64,000 nt of DNA from Leidyana gryllorum EB-2025a (Eukaryota; Apicomplexa), in assembly GCA_048772705.1 (NCBI GenBank), contig JBLWGC010000002.1, positions 62,001 to 126,000 on the forward strand. The letters are read 5' to 3'. The position numbers were made by a program, and so were the translations under genes. This document shows, piece after piece, positions 12,001-19,846 of this stretch. Within the stretch, counting starts at the first letter, position 1. Every line of letters begins with the position of its first letter. The notes beneath the pieces are model-generated. The model ran no database searches, had not been told where the DNA came from, and saw nothing but the letters and a program-made list of their open reading frames with translations.

Positions 12001-14567
12001 CAGACAAAAACGATATGGCCCGCCTCATCAACGCTTGGCACGCACTCCAGGATCAATGGCTCGGGTCTGCTGGTGGCTCCAAATCGGTGACAGCCGGGCC
12101 TGTGCGTACATCTGGCGCTAATGTTCCGCATCCGCTGGAGGATCTCGAAATGTTGCGGGCGGAAGTCAACTTTGATGTCAAGACATTGTTACCGCCAATC
12201 GTGGAGCACGATGTCGAACGTGTGTTGTTGACGGGTATCACTGGGTTCGTTGGACGCAACCAAATCGCCTCCCTGCTGACTGCGCCTTCACACCCGAACC
12301 TGAAGGTGTACGCCATAGTGCGAGCTCGTGATCCTGAGCACGGAATGCAGCGCATCAAGGAGGCCTGCGAGGAGGCTGAGGTGTGGAATGACAACTTTAA
12401 GGAACGTTTGATCGTGCTGCCGGGTGACTTCACAAAGATCGATCTCGGAGTCGGAGAAGAAATGTTCAAATGGTTGTGTGAAAACATCGGTATAGTCTTC
12501 CATACGGGCGGTGACGTCAATCTGCTGTGTAATTACAGCAAAGTCAGAGACACAAACACCCTCAGTATTCGTGGAATACTGCGTTTGTGTACCACACACC
12601 GTATCAAACCGTTGCATTTCACTTCAACCCTTGGACAGTATCCTGAACTATTCGGTTTCTTCACAGGCGAATTCTTAAACCGTTACCTTCATGAAGATAC
12701 CGGTCCAAGAATGAACGAAATGGAGAAATTCTTCCCTCCCAAACGTCAAGGATACCCCTGGAGTAAATGGGCTGCCGAGCAGGTCATTCGTAAAGCTCGG
12801 GATCTTGGACTGCCTGCATACATTTACAGATTGCCGAACACTTACTGCGCCTACCGAACGGGTTATACCAACCGAACTGATTATGCTACTGCTCTGATGA
12901 TTTCGAGTATCCAAGAAGGACTGTTCCCGATATCATCAGCAATGTCGGTGTTGACTCCAGTTGACATTATCGCTGATATGGTGGTGGCTAATGGGTTAAA
13001 GGATTCTCGGCAACACTGGGTATACAATTTGGTGGACACTCGGTGTATTCGGAGAGCAGATATGGAGTTATGGGCCGAGGAGGCTGGCCTGCAATACCGC
13101 GGAGTTCCTGTTGACGACTTTTTCGCCGCTGTCAAGAGGCGAGGGCCCGAGTCTCCTGTGTACCGTTTCGTGCCATTGATGCAGTACTGGAGAAGGTACT
13201 GGTTCGACCCGGAGGAGCGTGAGACTCCGTGGCCGATCCGAACACAGAACATCTTTGACGAGCTGCCGCACATGAGTTGGCCGGGACTGCGTGATATCTT
13301 TCGTAATTCGTTCCTTTACTGCGCTCGTCGGAATTACTTTAGCGCCGATACGGAGGCGGTGCCTTTGGATACTGACGCTATTATTGAGTCTGCGAGTAAA
13401 ATGTGTGGCTACGACGACCTGGGTGAAGACACCGAGTTCCTGATAGCGCCTATGATGGAGCCGATTCAACAGGCGATGACTGACACTTCGGTGCCGATGA
13501 GTTTCGTTGGGCGTCTGAGTTTGGTGCGGACGAGTCGGCAGTACATTATCAACTTGTTGACAATGGCTGCGATGGAGGTGGCTCACCCGGAGATTCGCAA
13601 GGAGGAGATCAAAGAGCCGATTTTCATCGTTGGCTTGAACCGATCGGGAACTACTTATTTGCAGAATCTGTTATGCGCGGACAGCGATAACCGCGGTGTT
13701 TTGTATATGGAGCAGGTGGCACCGTATGGGGCGACTGGTAAATACTTTTGTCACAACGTGCCTATGGACACTGACTTTGCGGATGACCCGAGGACTGCTT
13801 ATGCGCAGGAAATGCTGAATACACAGTCGGGTTTGACGGAGCAGTGGATGTTGATTCACGCTCAGCACGCGTTGAAGCCTGAAGAAGAGTTCCTTATTAT
13901 GGAGCATTGTGGTCGCAGTTACTCCGTGTCGGTTGCATTTGGAACGAAAGGGTACACCGAATGGCTGTTCAATGACGACTTTGCTCAATTGCGAGAGGGT
14001 TATGGGTTCCATAAGCGCTTCCTGCAGCATCTGAGCTATCAGCGGAAATCTAAGCGTTTCCTGTTGAAGATGCCTTTCCATCTGTTCACACTGGACACAC
14101 TGATTGAAACGTATCCGGACTGCAAAATTGTGTTTACCCATCGCGACCCGACCCAAGTTATGGGCAGTTGGTGCAGTTTGGTGACACACGCGCGCGAGCG
14201 GACGCTGTTTAGTGTGGATGCGCACAAGATTGGCACCGAGGAGTTGGGGGCGATGAGTCTGATGATCAACTCGGCCCTCAAGTTCCGACGGGAGCACCCT
14301 GAGCACGAGCACAGATTCCTCGATGTACAGTTCAAAGACTTTATCAAAGATCCTATGGCTACGGTGAAGGAAATCTACACCAAGTTTGACTTTGATCTGA
14401 GACCAGAAGCTGTCTCGGCAATGCAGTCTTTCATGAAAGAGGAACTCACAAAGAAGACGCAACACAAGAAACACAATTACAGCCTCGAGGATGCCGGACT
14501 AACGGCTGAACAAGTTAAAGAGGCCTTTAAACAGTACTATGAATCGGGACTTTTGAAAGTCTGGTAG
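1..14567 (+). CDS. Giant modular type I polyketide synthase, 3' part, ending in thioester reductase and sulfotransferase
   Basis: The frame is already open at nt 3, so the 5' part lies outside the window; more than 4,850 codons have no intron. Domain order (nt): end of a KR (FSSLAAFIGN), ACP (Ser at 549), KS1 (765-2030, active Cys 1263, VEAHGTGT, KTNIGHLEGS), DH1 (2090-2990), structural KR half (3115-3830), ER (3835-4830, VTGGVGL), KR (4880-5480), ACP (Ser 5859), KS2 (6065-7350, Cys 6579), AT (7405-8330, GHSLGE Ser 7728; HAFH suggests malonyl-CoA), DH2 (8465-9390, HVVNGMCLMP), structural KR half, a reduced ER-like piece (10150-10660), KR (10735-11330), ACP (Ser 11661), thioester reductase (12205-13000, TGITGFVG and YPWSK), sulfotransferase (13615-14560, GLNRSGTT PAPS loop, THRDP). 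KS1 has no following AT. In DH1 the usual Gly of HxxxGxxxxP is Asp. Inferred: iterative chain extension and reduction, reductive release, then sulfation of the product. The product is unknown. Confidence 0.93.
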   Translation, partial: FETLNIKPDLFVLFSSLAAFIGNFKQTNYSAANCALDQLALYRRANQLSAQSVQWGPWTEQGMAVNLNSILEKAGLKGITNDIGMRVLSDTLTHLTNTPVVCCQQFRWRTFLQRYDVPPAFFSAAVRAAKTGGKEVSAKVASMTPEQRRAYVQQCVIDTAVAVLGRSDLPPLDAPLQDLGIDSLGAVEFRNSLQNKLGIKLAATAMFDYPTLQALGEHIFSLVEEQIAQMQGEAQTVADAFDLGPGGHLEMASGAAITGIGLRLPGDANDPESFWDMLINGRHGMIDVPLDRFDVQWFYDKTDSAPSSMVVRQSAFIRHATYFDHQFFNLSPAETVSMDPQQRVMLATAYAALHTAGHTKETLPGKSIACYIGCCNFDWHYVSQFSKSPFAGTGGSGSIVSNRISFTYGLKGPSITVDTACSSSLVALDAAMIKLRAGVCSEALVGGVNLMISPHLFATFGRARMLALDSKCKTFDARADGYVRGEGSGAVVLQPLEEARRENKFIYAIVRGSAVNHDGRSASLTAPNGPAQQEVIKAALRESAVKPADVCYVEAHGTGTPLGDPIEAGGLKAVYSARDQRFPLVVGALKTNIGHLEGSAGIAALIKVVLCLQHKEVPKNLHFEQLNPHIDIENFPVVFPAQATALSSRRACIAGVSAFGFGGANAHAIVEGVDSQLMPTIQPIKFPADLYAKRNHPFHEPIHPYLGRRAVQKNGREIVHTWPFRNDVYWDYVKDHVVFDSVVLPAAILLECISASFTAVPQTLDRYVSGPSGKPTLIKSFVIERPLHVPYPVEDARDYQHTRLSFNRDGTFTLSSQSGAEGSHYEAAGGGACEEPTKDDIPSYIQAEPVPYDQCPYEVDVDEMYGQLSQIGLVYGPRFRTVKKLCINETTAIADLEVTEGSDAGYYNSTEFGFRIHPTVIDGAFHCGAALIRASELKKDPSLAKKTIKDRRIMVPYMFEDCYMECASPGTKYQAVVTLKECDKKSAELSVVLRIKQMPLESWNQYPFGARASVGRVVANLRRVKLAAVDFSAVISIPKELIWKVDWVAQPPSSIAAADSHPTSPSKPEAESPPKLSIGAIRSLSASESADKVASRQVLMVVPPNALHASFKDDPHIQIVHSMADFTALVETADLGDYGMIVFCGGLRRGHTETEVLSWALELFVAIQSHVTKEKRLCPIFLLTETTQMPTQRPPLHAGLWGFARSAKLEAEIKLGRQVRLACVDLVPPMDPYSMLTMLRTLARKTEGFETDLVMREVREEDEIQHVQLHSGRFEKVKFDFYGAVELYMRDRGAISMLQLRSQAVSSRVPPPRGHVEVRVRSVGLNFRDVLNVMDLYPGDPGPPGSDFAGTVVRVGPNVTHLAIGDPVFGIAPGCLKTYTLTDARLVAPIPADFSFEQAAAMPVIGTTVEYALAHLAKIKKGDRVLIHAVTGGVGLVALKYCLSVGARVCGTAGSAVKKQYGQDAGAEYVGDSRDAAAFLEGMKNHLGNSKFDVVLNCLIGDHLKHSIELLRRGGIFLELGKREIRTVEQMKEERPDIIYHIVAIDTMMDEDREWFNKLLSGVADKMAAKQLEPPPLELYNLGHPTRTGVAAFQQLQRAKHIGKVIISVPSALGVVSGTKHNYPSNETYLITGGFGGLGLVVARWLVEEGARNIVLLSRRGAPSTEQAASLNWRYLTDRMKGGTVNVKQVRCDLTDAAATTECLREIMNSMPPLSIVFHTAGVLADKLLEQQNRESLSVVLDSKVRTAWTLHRALGELAIDLRLLVCFSSVSSQFGNYGQTNYAGANSALDAFAKWRSDVQKCPTVAIQWGPWVEQGMAKGLVSHLKTVGMKGITNELGLAVLNDIIKYTVNDEALPSADPPVTFPSVVCVQSFEWPVFMDRYTEVPPLLSKVEVGADESSVNVAARQALMAMSPEDRVVYVHNIIAETARQVLGSDELPAMDTPLQELGIDSLGAVEFRNALQLKLGVKLPVTALFDYPTLEAINDYIFREIDSSLAETMEVAEISPRMGQTALAAATFERIAVTGLAGRFPNHCRTISDFWQMLMNGENCIVEVPAERWSADLAFDPDPDVRGKCYTREAGFIADMDLFDNRFFNISKAEVMSLDPQQRQMLEVAYEAFTNAGYNRQTLAGQQFGVYVGCCNTDWHFMDITSSSEKISSYSSSGGATSLMANRISYCFGLKGPSLTVDTACSSSLVAMDGAYQAIRAGCCSGALVSGVNLMLTPHLFVLFCKSRMLSPDCRCYTFDHRANGYVRGEGIGAIVCMPFSKAKQSQLPVHALILGSSANHNGRAASVTAPNGPAQQDVIRNALRLANMNPSQVSYVEAHGTGTALGDPIEVGALKAVFASDRPSHQPLVIGAVKTNIGHLEGSSGIAGLLKLILVLKHGTAPPNLNFTQLNPHIDISDFHCTFPVEHPVKLTVPFNTPPTGGVSSFGFGGANAHCVVTVPTKDDGCVIASSITTSASSSAGRAVAFLFTGQGSQYLGMGQELYDKDLTGVREVFDEAAKLIREEGLFGNEDTTALLELMWPSKRTDELTLRLSNTRYAQVAVYVYEQAVVKYLLSQDIVPVAVMGHSLGEYSAAVTAGLLSFEDGLRLVASRARIMADLPVRNGVMWAVRATMEQYEAAVAKLGSEDTNKVAVAAVNGPRSMTISGDREQVLDVLKAMGMEGKGKQLEVSHAFHSPLVTDSVPLVEKVLENVVFMTNLRCSFVSTVEGRMVNASVLADKKYWASHITRPVLFRQAIEALSIEAKCSAFVEVGPRPVLTSMARPCLPAVASSDTIMLNVADPNKGDNSYVAQINNVNSTLEAAKEHKWSHTERFPWLNAAHPFVGDWRACLTPTREPKLSLEHKVSKEVLEFVNDHVVNGMCLMPAAGMTEMVLMVTGQHFSAQYHQAPLHHNADWIRVQSIEFVQAMLVPSEENANFTLQLERIPSLSNQIHVSSQSHDDGYFLNCRASGCEVMRERPVDAQLPVASAQEKLQVLMSRFTPEAGAEVIDPQQQYATLRAIGLDYGLNFQTVRSMQRVGSEVLAKLQTIGDLKTFEMSFRSHPGVLDGAFQSIAVVLGAAGVRQAMIPVAIEGMECGKLTVGCEYWSHATLIRKTARTAYVQLMVYNQWGQLACRLDRVVLRGIDSAGSVDFPKDVYWNVEWKTRDQLDGDRPEAGDVPKETGDAGSKEAKDTKSSGQSMTDIYKYHTEGDYLIFGDAGFPLGDWKEITFSNGSKATITMRPSPKNDTEADISVRERAWRGIVFVGGLNRSCSEEQVLGDCLMVTKSYGRVFATHPKDEVMPRLIILAAGAVSGVGKSKVPMSYHSGLLGFARSARLELDNIFSRIPGLVFADIESCQDVVTLQSKIDNVVTALKDRPEEAEVVLRGQDTYYSRLRKLDLIQEKGYYAISLNEPAPDSAGAANKWEHISFKPCPQGKQLVCPPGCAVVRVIAFGVTAANVKDMRDLSDEERWAAIESTFAGIVVRLEGQTAASGSDIRVGSRVIGTGAACWRAVTVADARQLKLLDNSKSFAESVIGGDVGNRLVVIEKEESFKVGVDQTSHDGLTRVYQWPSAVSKSISLLSRNAQHQNAYLITGGYGGLGLTTAKWLMEEGVTNLWLVSRSGKPSDPSLNSWRVLKEAEENGLIQITSCRVDMSSESAVTDMFKKVKDAGFILKGVFHCAGVLNDIPLTNQQRLHIDQVYGGKARGALLMDEALRTLKLNPELEHFVMYSSVATLIGNYSQVNYSAANGVLDGLCARRKAEGFAGLSIQWGPWTEQGMASELVGLLEKVGMKGLSNDVALRALAAAMINDRTMGTGVVGVQAFNWRRFLRRYTSVPHFYESLPANLLTSGDGGDVIDVTKISKSDLCNLLSDIAQQVSGTSVRPNPDTPLIEVGFDSLGAVEFRNNILDATGVRLPQTLAFENPTIEAVADFILEQAGVGDGGAQNQDRAASNAAAAAAPVDSWLMSALEPAAERYTLYIEAFNSHYPTIGHMLEVDDPEGALADNIKVTDKNDMARLINAWHALQDQWLGSAGGSKSVTAGPVRTSGANVPHPLEDLEMLRAEVNFDVKTLLPPIVEHDVERVLLTGITGFVGRNQIASLLTAPSHPNLKVYAIVRARDPEHGMQRIKEACEEAEVWNDNFKERLIVLPGDFTKIDLGVGEEMFKWLCENIGIVFHTGGDVNLLCNYSKVRDTNTLSIRGILRLCTTHRIKPLHFTSTLGQYPELFGFFTGEFLNRYLHEDTGPRMNEMEKFFPPKRQGYPWSKWAAEQVIRKARDLGLPAYIYRLPNTYCAYRTGYTNRTDYATALMISSIQEGLFPISSAMSVLTPVDIIADMVVANGLKDSRQHWVYNLVDTRCIRRADMELWAEEAGLQYRGVPVDDFFAAVKRRGPESPVYRFVPLMQYWRRYWFDPEERETPWPIRTQNIFDELPHMSWPGLRDIFRNSFLYCARRNYFSADTEAVPLDTDAIIESASKMCGYDDLGEDTEFLIAPMMEPIQQAMTDTSVPMSFVGRLSLVRTSRQYIINLLTMAAMEVAHPEIRKEEIKEPIFIVGLNRSGTTYLQNLLCADSDNRGVLYMEQVAPYGATGKYFCHNVPMDTDFADDPRTAYAQEMLNTQSGLTEQWMLIHAQHALKPEEEFLIMEHCGRSYSVSVAFGTKGYTEWLFNDDFAQLREGYGFHKRFLQHLSYQRKSKRFLLKMPFHLFTLDTLIETYPDCKIVFTHRDPTQVMGSWCSLVTHARERTLFSVDAHKIGTEELGAMSLMINSALKFRREHPEHEHRFLDVQFKDFIKDPMATVKEIYTKFDFDLRPEAVSAMQSFMKEELTKKTQHKKHNYSLEDAGLTAEQVKEAFKQYYESGLLKVW

Positions 14568-14638
14568 AATGATCGTGATGATTCTTACTTTTAAATATGA
14601 CTGCAAAATAACCAAAGGCAATTTTTACCTCAACTTCA

Positions 14639-16171
14639 ATGTCACTCAGACCTTTCAACAACACTCCTTTTTCAGGAAAAGGCAAATCCCTTTCCTCCTC
14701 AAAGACCTTTTGGACCATCGGGTCTCTGGCCATCGTGCCAAATGGTCTTCTAACACCACCTCGGGTGGAAGAACCTACTGTGGGGGCAGATCCTTCCTTG
14801 ACAACCAATCACCATCAATCTGCTCCTCCTCCCGCGTCGTCAACTTTCGCGGCCACTGTCTCCTACACCCCGGTGCTATCCAGGACAACTCCCTCCTCCT
14901 CCTCCTCCTCCTCCTCCTCCTCCTCCCCCTCCTCCTCTCCCTCGCCCCCGCCCGCTTCCCCCCCCACCATACAGACTGTGTCAATGTCCCTCTCCTGCAC
15001 CTCCTGTAGGCCTGCAGCGTCCCCTGCCCCGGCCACGTCTTCGACGAGTTCTTCTCTATCGGATTCATCATCAGAGGGCGGCGACGAGAACCCGCTGGAC
15101 ACAATGCTGGACTTAATTCGTCAAAACCGAGAGCAGTTGGGGGACCAAGTCAAGAAACTCACACACTGCCGAGCGGAGATCGCTAAAGTGTGCGAGCACC
15201 TGTCGGCTAGCCGAGGGGGCTCCAACCCGGCGGCTACCCATTCTTTGGAGGCTCAAAGAGCCTCTGCCGCCAGGAGACCGACAGCTGCTGCTGTTCGTTA
15301 CAGGAGAGTTGCACAGAATCAGGGCGGTCCCCTCGTGCAAGCCATGCGAGAGAAAGTACACACGTTGCTGATAAACGCTTGGCGAATGCAGGAGGATCGG
15401 GTGAAGGAACAGACAGAGGTCTGCACGGCAGTGGACCGATGCAGTGTGGAATTGGCGAACGGAGAATCCACCAGAGTTCCCTTCCCAAGCCCCCATCAGA
15501 AGGATACTTTGACTCCCACCACGTGGGGTGTGGAAGAACGCGTCAAACAACAGGACTTTGCAGCACAGCTCGAGAGGCTATCCAGCCGCGTGGAGAGAGT
15601 GCGAACATTCGTTGCAGATTACTCAATGGTACTTGAGGCCACAGACTGCCAACGCATTCACGCACACGCAAACACACAGGTACGAACGGGCTCCCACCGC
15701 CAACTTTTATAGCAATCATTGACCATTTAGGATACTTCATCACTGATCACAACTCAACAACCAGAAACCGACGCCGATACAGTCGCCGCCGATACAGTCG
15801 CCGCCGATACAGTCGCCGTCGAGACCTCTGCCGCTGGCAATACGCCGGACGACTTGGCCCGACAGTTTGACGTAGATCGTTCGGTATTAGCAAAGATCGA
15901 GGAGTTCCTCAAATCAGTTGCGAGAGTGCCCCGAGATCCGATACGGTGGCTGTGGCGCGCCCAAGATTCCAATTGGGGTTACCTTCTGGCAGCTGACGGG
16001 GTACTCAGTACTTTTGTGGTCGACACCGCCAGTGGTGACGTCACTGTGGAACCAGTCTGCAGCGGCCAGCGTATTTGGAAATTTGTCCATCAGTTCCACG
16101 ATGATCCATCACTCCACATAGCAGTCGCTCAGCTGCGCATCGATCTCCGAGGACACGAAACGCCGCTCTGA
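14639..16171 (+). CDS. Ser-rich coiled-coil protein of unknown function, two exons
   Basis: The ATG lies 71 bp after the polyketide synthase stop. Exon 1 (14639-15679, 347 aa) has a low-complexity Ser/Pro stretch encoded by a TCC/CTC run (about 14887-14940), then a charged helical segment (DLIRQNREQLGDQVKKL) likely to form a coiled coil. A 51-nt GT-AG intron (15680-15730, phase 0) leads into exon 2 (15731-16171, 146 aa). Exon 2 opens with a short tandem repeat (ADTVA three times, 15-nt units) and then a compact region with the block IRWLWRAQDSNWGYLL and no recognised family. Joining at this intron keeps the frame and replaces a premature stop, which supports one protein of about 493 aa. No signal peptide or membrane segment is visible. 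Function unknown; no obvious link to the polyketide synthase other than position. Confidence 0.6.
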
Positions 16172-17558
16172 ACGTGAAACTGGTCCTTAGCTTAGACGTG
16201 ATGAGCAGCCTAAGGGCGACAGCATCACGCTCCCAATATTGACTACCCCTTCAAACTGACCTCAAGATTCCCGTTGCGAACGCAAAATCATCTGTGTTGG
16301 TGGAAAAAATGTCAAGTCTACAGAGCGATTCGGGGGAACCTCCAGCGTTTATCCGTCCCCTCCAAACGGAGACTATGCTTTTAACGTCTCTCTTCGGCCT
16401 CTGGGTGAAGAGGTGGCCGAACGATCACTCAGAACTTGCCTAAACGATCATCAGTTACTACTTCATCGACATCAGCAGCACCACCGAACACTCCACGACG
16501 CAGTCCAGCGTTGCTCAATTTGCAGTGATCAATGGTGGAGAGCCTGAAAAGTGGACGGCCCTACACAATAACCTAGAGAGTCAGTTGGACAAAAGAAGCT
16601 CGAACCCGTTGACTTCAAGATCGGAACACACCGAATCCACGCAATTGCAAGTGACAGAGTACTTTTTGCTTCTATACGCGAGACAGATAAAGGGATCAAC
16701 CACCCCAGACTTAGCCGAGTTTCTATTGCGATCGCCTCAGCGTGTGTGCACACACTTGGGACTACCATTAAGCAGTTTTCGAACTGCAGAATCTATCCTT
16801 GCTCAGGGGCATTAGTCTTGTCAATGACGCTCAGCGGACGACAGACTGGTTGCTCTAATCGAAAACTACGACCACTTCCCGTCGCTACGCACCTGTGCGT
16901 ATCGCAATTTCTAGAGGGTTTCAGACCCGACAATCGTCACTAAGACATCGCTACAGTGGATGGATGCCCTCTTTGGCCATGGGGGATATCCGGAGGATCA
17001 CCACTATTATGGTGCCTATGACGACGGGGACCCCCCCTTCGTCTATCAATCATGGCAGATGACCTGCCACTGCTTGGAGTGTTACAGTGAGTGTGAGCGC
17101 CTGTGTGCTCGAGTCGTTGCATGTTGATTAGATTTATGTTGTTGCGTTGGGCTACGAATGGGCTGGCGGAGTCGTCATCATCGTCGCAGATGAGTGATTC
17201 ATCACCGGCACCCTTTGCGAGAGTACTGCGGGCGATTCATGCTGTTTATTGTTGCTGTGCCTTCATGGCTCACTCCCCGCCTCAGTTGCAGCTGGCCGAG
17301 TGACAGAGTGAATAGTCGCCCCATTCCGGTCTGATCCGGTCTCCAACTAGTTTAGACATATAATACGCATCAGTATCAGCTCAAGCTTATACTGTTCAGC
17401 GCCCGTAGGCACAGCCAGGCACTCGGTTGATGGAGAGATCGATGCTGATGCGGGACCGGATGAGACTCGGAGACACCGCACACAGTGACAGTGGCGCAAA
17501 CTGTTGGTTCAGATTGAAAATCAGCACTGCTTTGTCATTTGAAGTTTTCGTTTGAGTA
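16172..17558. other. 1.4-kb stretch without a convincing gene; one weak decayed-ORF candidate
   Basis: No recognisable protein. From an ATG at 16309 one frame stays open to 16815 except for a single in-frame TAA near 16441. The reading has some protein character (WVKRWPND, then EYFLLLYARQIKG and HLGLPLSS) but matches no family I know. It could be a decayed gene, two exons or chance. The last 250 bp before 17559 would hold the promoter of the VWA gene; no clear motif is visible. Confidence 0.25.
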
Positions 17559-18785
17559 ATGCGCTCTTTCGTCGCTGTTGCATCTCTAGTCGCACTGGCG
17601 ACGGCTACGGGTCAGAACAAGACCCTCGAGATGGTGTATGGTGCCGTGACGCCTGTCGAGCGGACGACAGCGTGGCACGCACGAGAGACTTCGAGACGAG
17701 CTGCATTACCAGAGAGTTATTTCAAGAGGCGCTCTGCCGAGGAATGCGACTTCCCCTTGGAGGTCGTGATCCTTCAAGATGCAACAGCCTCATTCCAAGA
17801 TGACTTCGCCATGATGAAGGACTCCCAAGTCCCTACAATGATCTCCACTCTGACAGCCTCGCACCCCGGCTCTACTTTCAGTGTTGTTTCGTTCCGCGAC
17901 AAACCCATATGGTCTCTGGGCGAACCGAAGACTGATTACTGTGTCAAGTTTGAAGCACCATTGACTGCTGATACTAAAGTGATCGAAGGGATTTACGGCG
18001 AGTTGCTCTCTGTGGGTGGTGGAGATCCCAGTGAGAATCAGTTCGGCACATTGGTTGCCGCTGCCCAGAGTTCTACTCCCGGCTGGTCCAACCCCGACGC
18101 AGCTCGCTTGCTTGTTGTCGCCACCGACGCTCCTCCTCACTTTGAAGGGGACGACCTGAATGTCTATGGGATGACCAAATTCTCGGGTACCTTCGACGAG
18201 GCTCATGCTGCCGATCAGTGCTTGGCCGAGTACTATCCCACCCCGGAACAAGTCAAGAAGGCAATCGAGGCCCGCCAGGCATACGCCGCCTTCCTTGTCT
18301 ACGATGGTGACTACTGGAACGAGTTGCCAGTGGATAGCTGGTCTTGGTTCAATAGCTATATTGGCCAGGATGGAGCGTTTGTCAATGGCCTCGCTGAAGA
18401 CTCAAGCAATTTCTGGACCATTCTGAGCGACACTATCACACATATCGAAGCGATCGAGTGTGGACCCTCATCAACTCAGCCTCCCACCACCACCACCACC
18501 ACCACGCAGACCACAACGTCAACAGAACTCTCCACCTCTGTCACTGACCGCCCAACCACCACTGTGGAGACAAGCACCGAGCCGGAACCCACTGTCACAC
18601 CCGTTGGAAGTACTCAAGCGCCTCCCACCACTACCAAAACCAACCTCCGTCCCACCACGGTACCAGAGTGTCCGCCGTGCGAAGTTGAGCCCTGTCCGCC
18701 TTGTGATGGCGACTGCTGTGATGAGGTGGAAATCAAGTTGCGCCACAAGCCCAAGGAGCTGCATTTGGAGGTCATCAATGCCTAA
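17559..18785 (+). CDS. Secreted VWA (integrin-beta-like) protein with Thr-rich stalk and Cys-rich tail
   Basis: 408 aa, single exon, ATG at 17559. Residues 1-19 form a clear signal peptide (hydrophobic FVAVASLVALATA). Residues about 65-300 read as a von Willebrand A fold: the first strand ends in a MIDAS-type DATAS (DxTxS) and a later strand has LLVVATDAPPHF, close to the TDAxxHxAGDG signature of integrin beta I-like domains. Residues about 305-365 are Thr/Pro-rich, a likely O-glycosylated stalk. The end is Cys-rich (ECPPCEVEPCPPC, DGDCC) with a charged tail. There is no C-terminal membrane helix, so the product is probably secreted or held at the surface through disulfides or partners. Adhesion or matrix binding is inferred from the family; the ligand is unknown. 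Confidence 0.75.
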   Translation: MRSFVAVASLVALATATGQNKTLEMVYGAVTPVERTTAWHARETSRRAALPESYFKRRSAEECDFPLEVVILQDATASFQDDFAMMKDSQVPTMISTLTASHPGSTFSVVSFRDKPIWSLGEPKTDYCVKFEAPLTADTKVIEGIYGELLSVGGGDPSENQFGTLVAAAQSSTPGWSNPDAARLLVVATDAPPHFEGDDLNVYGMTKFSGTFDEAHAADQCLAEYYPTPEQVKKAIEARQAYAAFLVYDGDYWNELPVDSWSWFNSYIGQDGAFVNGLAEDSSNFWTILSDTITHIEAIECGPSSTQPPTTTTTTTQTTTSTELSTSVTDRPTTTVETSTEPEPTVTPVGSTQAPPTTTKTNLRPTTVPECPPCEVEPCPPCDGDCCDEVEIKLRHKPKELHLEVINA

Positions 18786-19846
18786 TTTGAATGGAAGCAT
18801 CGTGTTAATGTTTTAAGCCCCTTAGACTAGTTATAGAAACTTGAAGCACCTGGTGGCTCTTCAAACCGGTCGCAGCCTCAGGTCGATATTGATTGATTCA
18901 TCGACCGAACATGCACACACGTGTGGCATGAGGAGACGGGTTGTTGCGAGCGATAGATACCTTGGCTGTGTCTAGCCACAACTCATCACGTACCGTACCC
19001 GGGACATTTTCCTTGCGAACCCAGCGTTTCAATATAAATCAGCGGCGCCATGGTCAGGCCGGACTGATTTGTCAAAGTACAGCATCACACAACACCTTGA
19101 CAGTGCTTGTGAGCTCCGTGGTTCGGCACTTCCTACGCCGGACGAGCCTCCACGATGTGGAGCACTACATATGACGGAGAGGCCTCTCGCCCCAGGACGG
19201 TTGCAAAGCCTCGATGGATACGGATCTCTCCGTTGATTGCTCACCCGAATGTCTACCACAGTGCTATTGCGGGCTGGCATCTGCAAGTCCGCGTTCTTGA
19301 ACACTCGATCGGCGTAAGGATGTCACACCGGAAGTCATCAGGAGTTATTTCTCCCCATTGTTTTTGAGGCGATGTCCGATGAGGCCATATCTTCTCTTCT
19401 GAGTGTGGAGAGCCGGATGATTCAGAAACCCGAAGTGGAGCAAGCGAATACGAGAAGAGTATGTCAATTGCTAGCGACTCAGTTGACCTTCGAATGATAC
19501 CCGACGTTGAAAGCTATCGAGAGGGTTGACTTACCATTGCCAACCTGGACGATGCGGTACTCGCGAGGCGGCGGCGAAGTTGGATGTCGAAAATCGTTCT
19601 CCCGATTAAATCAAGTTTGAGACTCAGTACGTGACCAAAAGTCTCTATGAGGAGGTGGAAAGCAGCGGATGTGCCTTTCTGAAGGATCCGATCGTCTTGT
19701 GGAGGTTGGACGACTGAGGAATCCTACGGAACAGAAATTGTCCCCGAGTTAAATTCTATTGACGACGTTTGGCTGCAAATGCAACAAGATTGTTGTATGT
19801 TTATTTGGGTAGCTTTTCCGATTTGGAGTTGTTCGGGATCCTGTGA
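18786..19846. other. 1.06-kb intergenic stretch, no gene seen
   Basis: No ORF with protein character on either strand. It holds a near-palindrome around 18910-18930 (ATGCACACACGTGTGGCAT) resembling CACGTG/ACGCGT-centred motifs in gaps inside the paralogue array (about 27500, 32370). The 3' end is the upstream region of array member 1 and, unlike the other members, lacks a long T-run; only TTTT at 19814-19817 is present. Confidence 0.4.

Noticed and set aside
13671-14474. 267-codon minus-strand frame in the sulfotransferase domain
   Set aside because: Antisense to a strongly conserved domain, no recognisable protein features.
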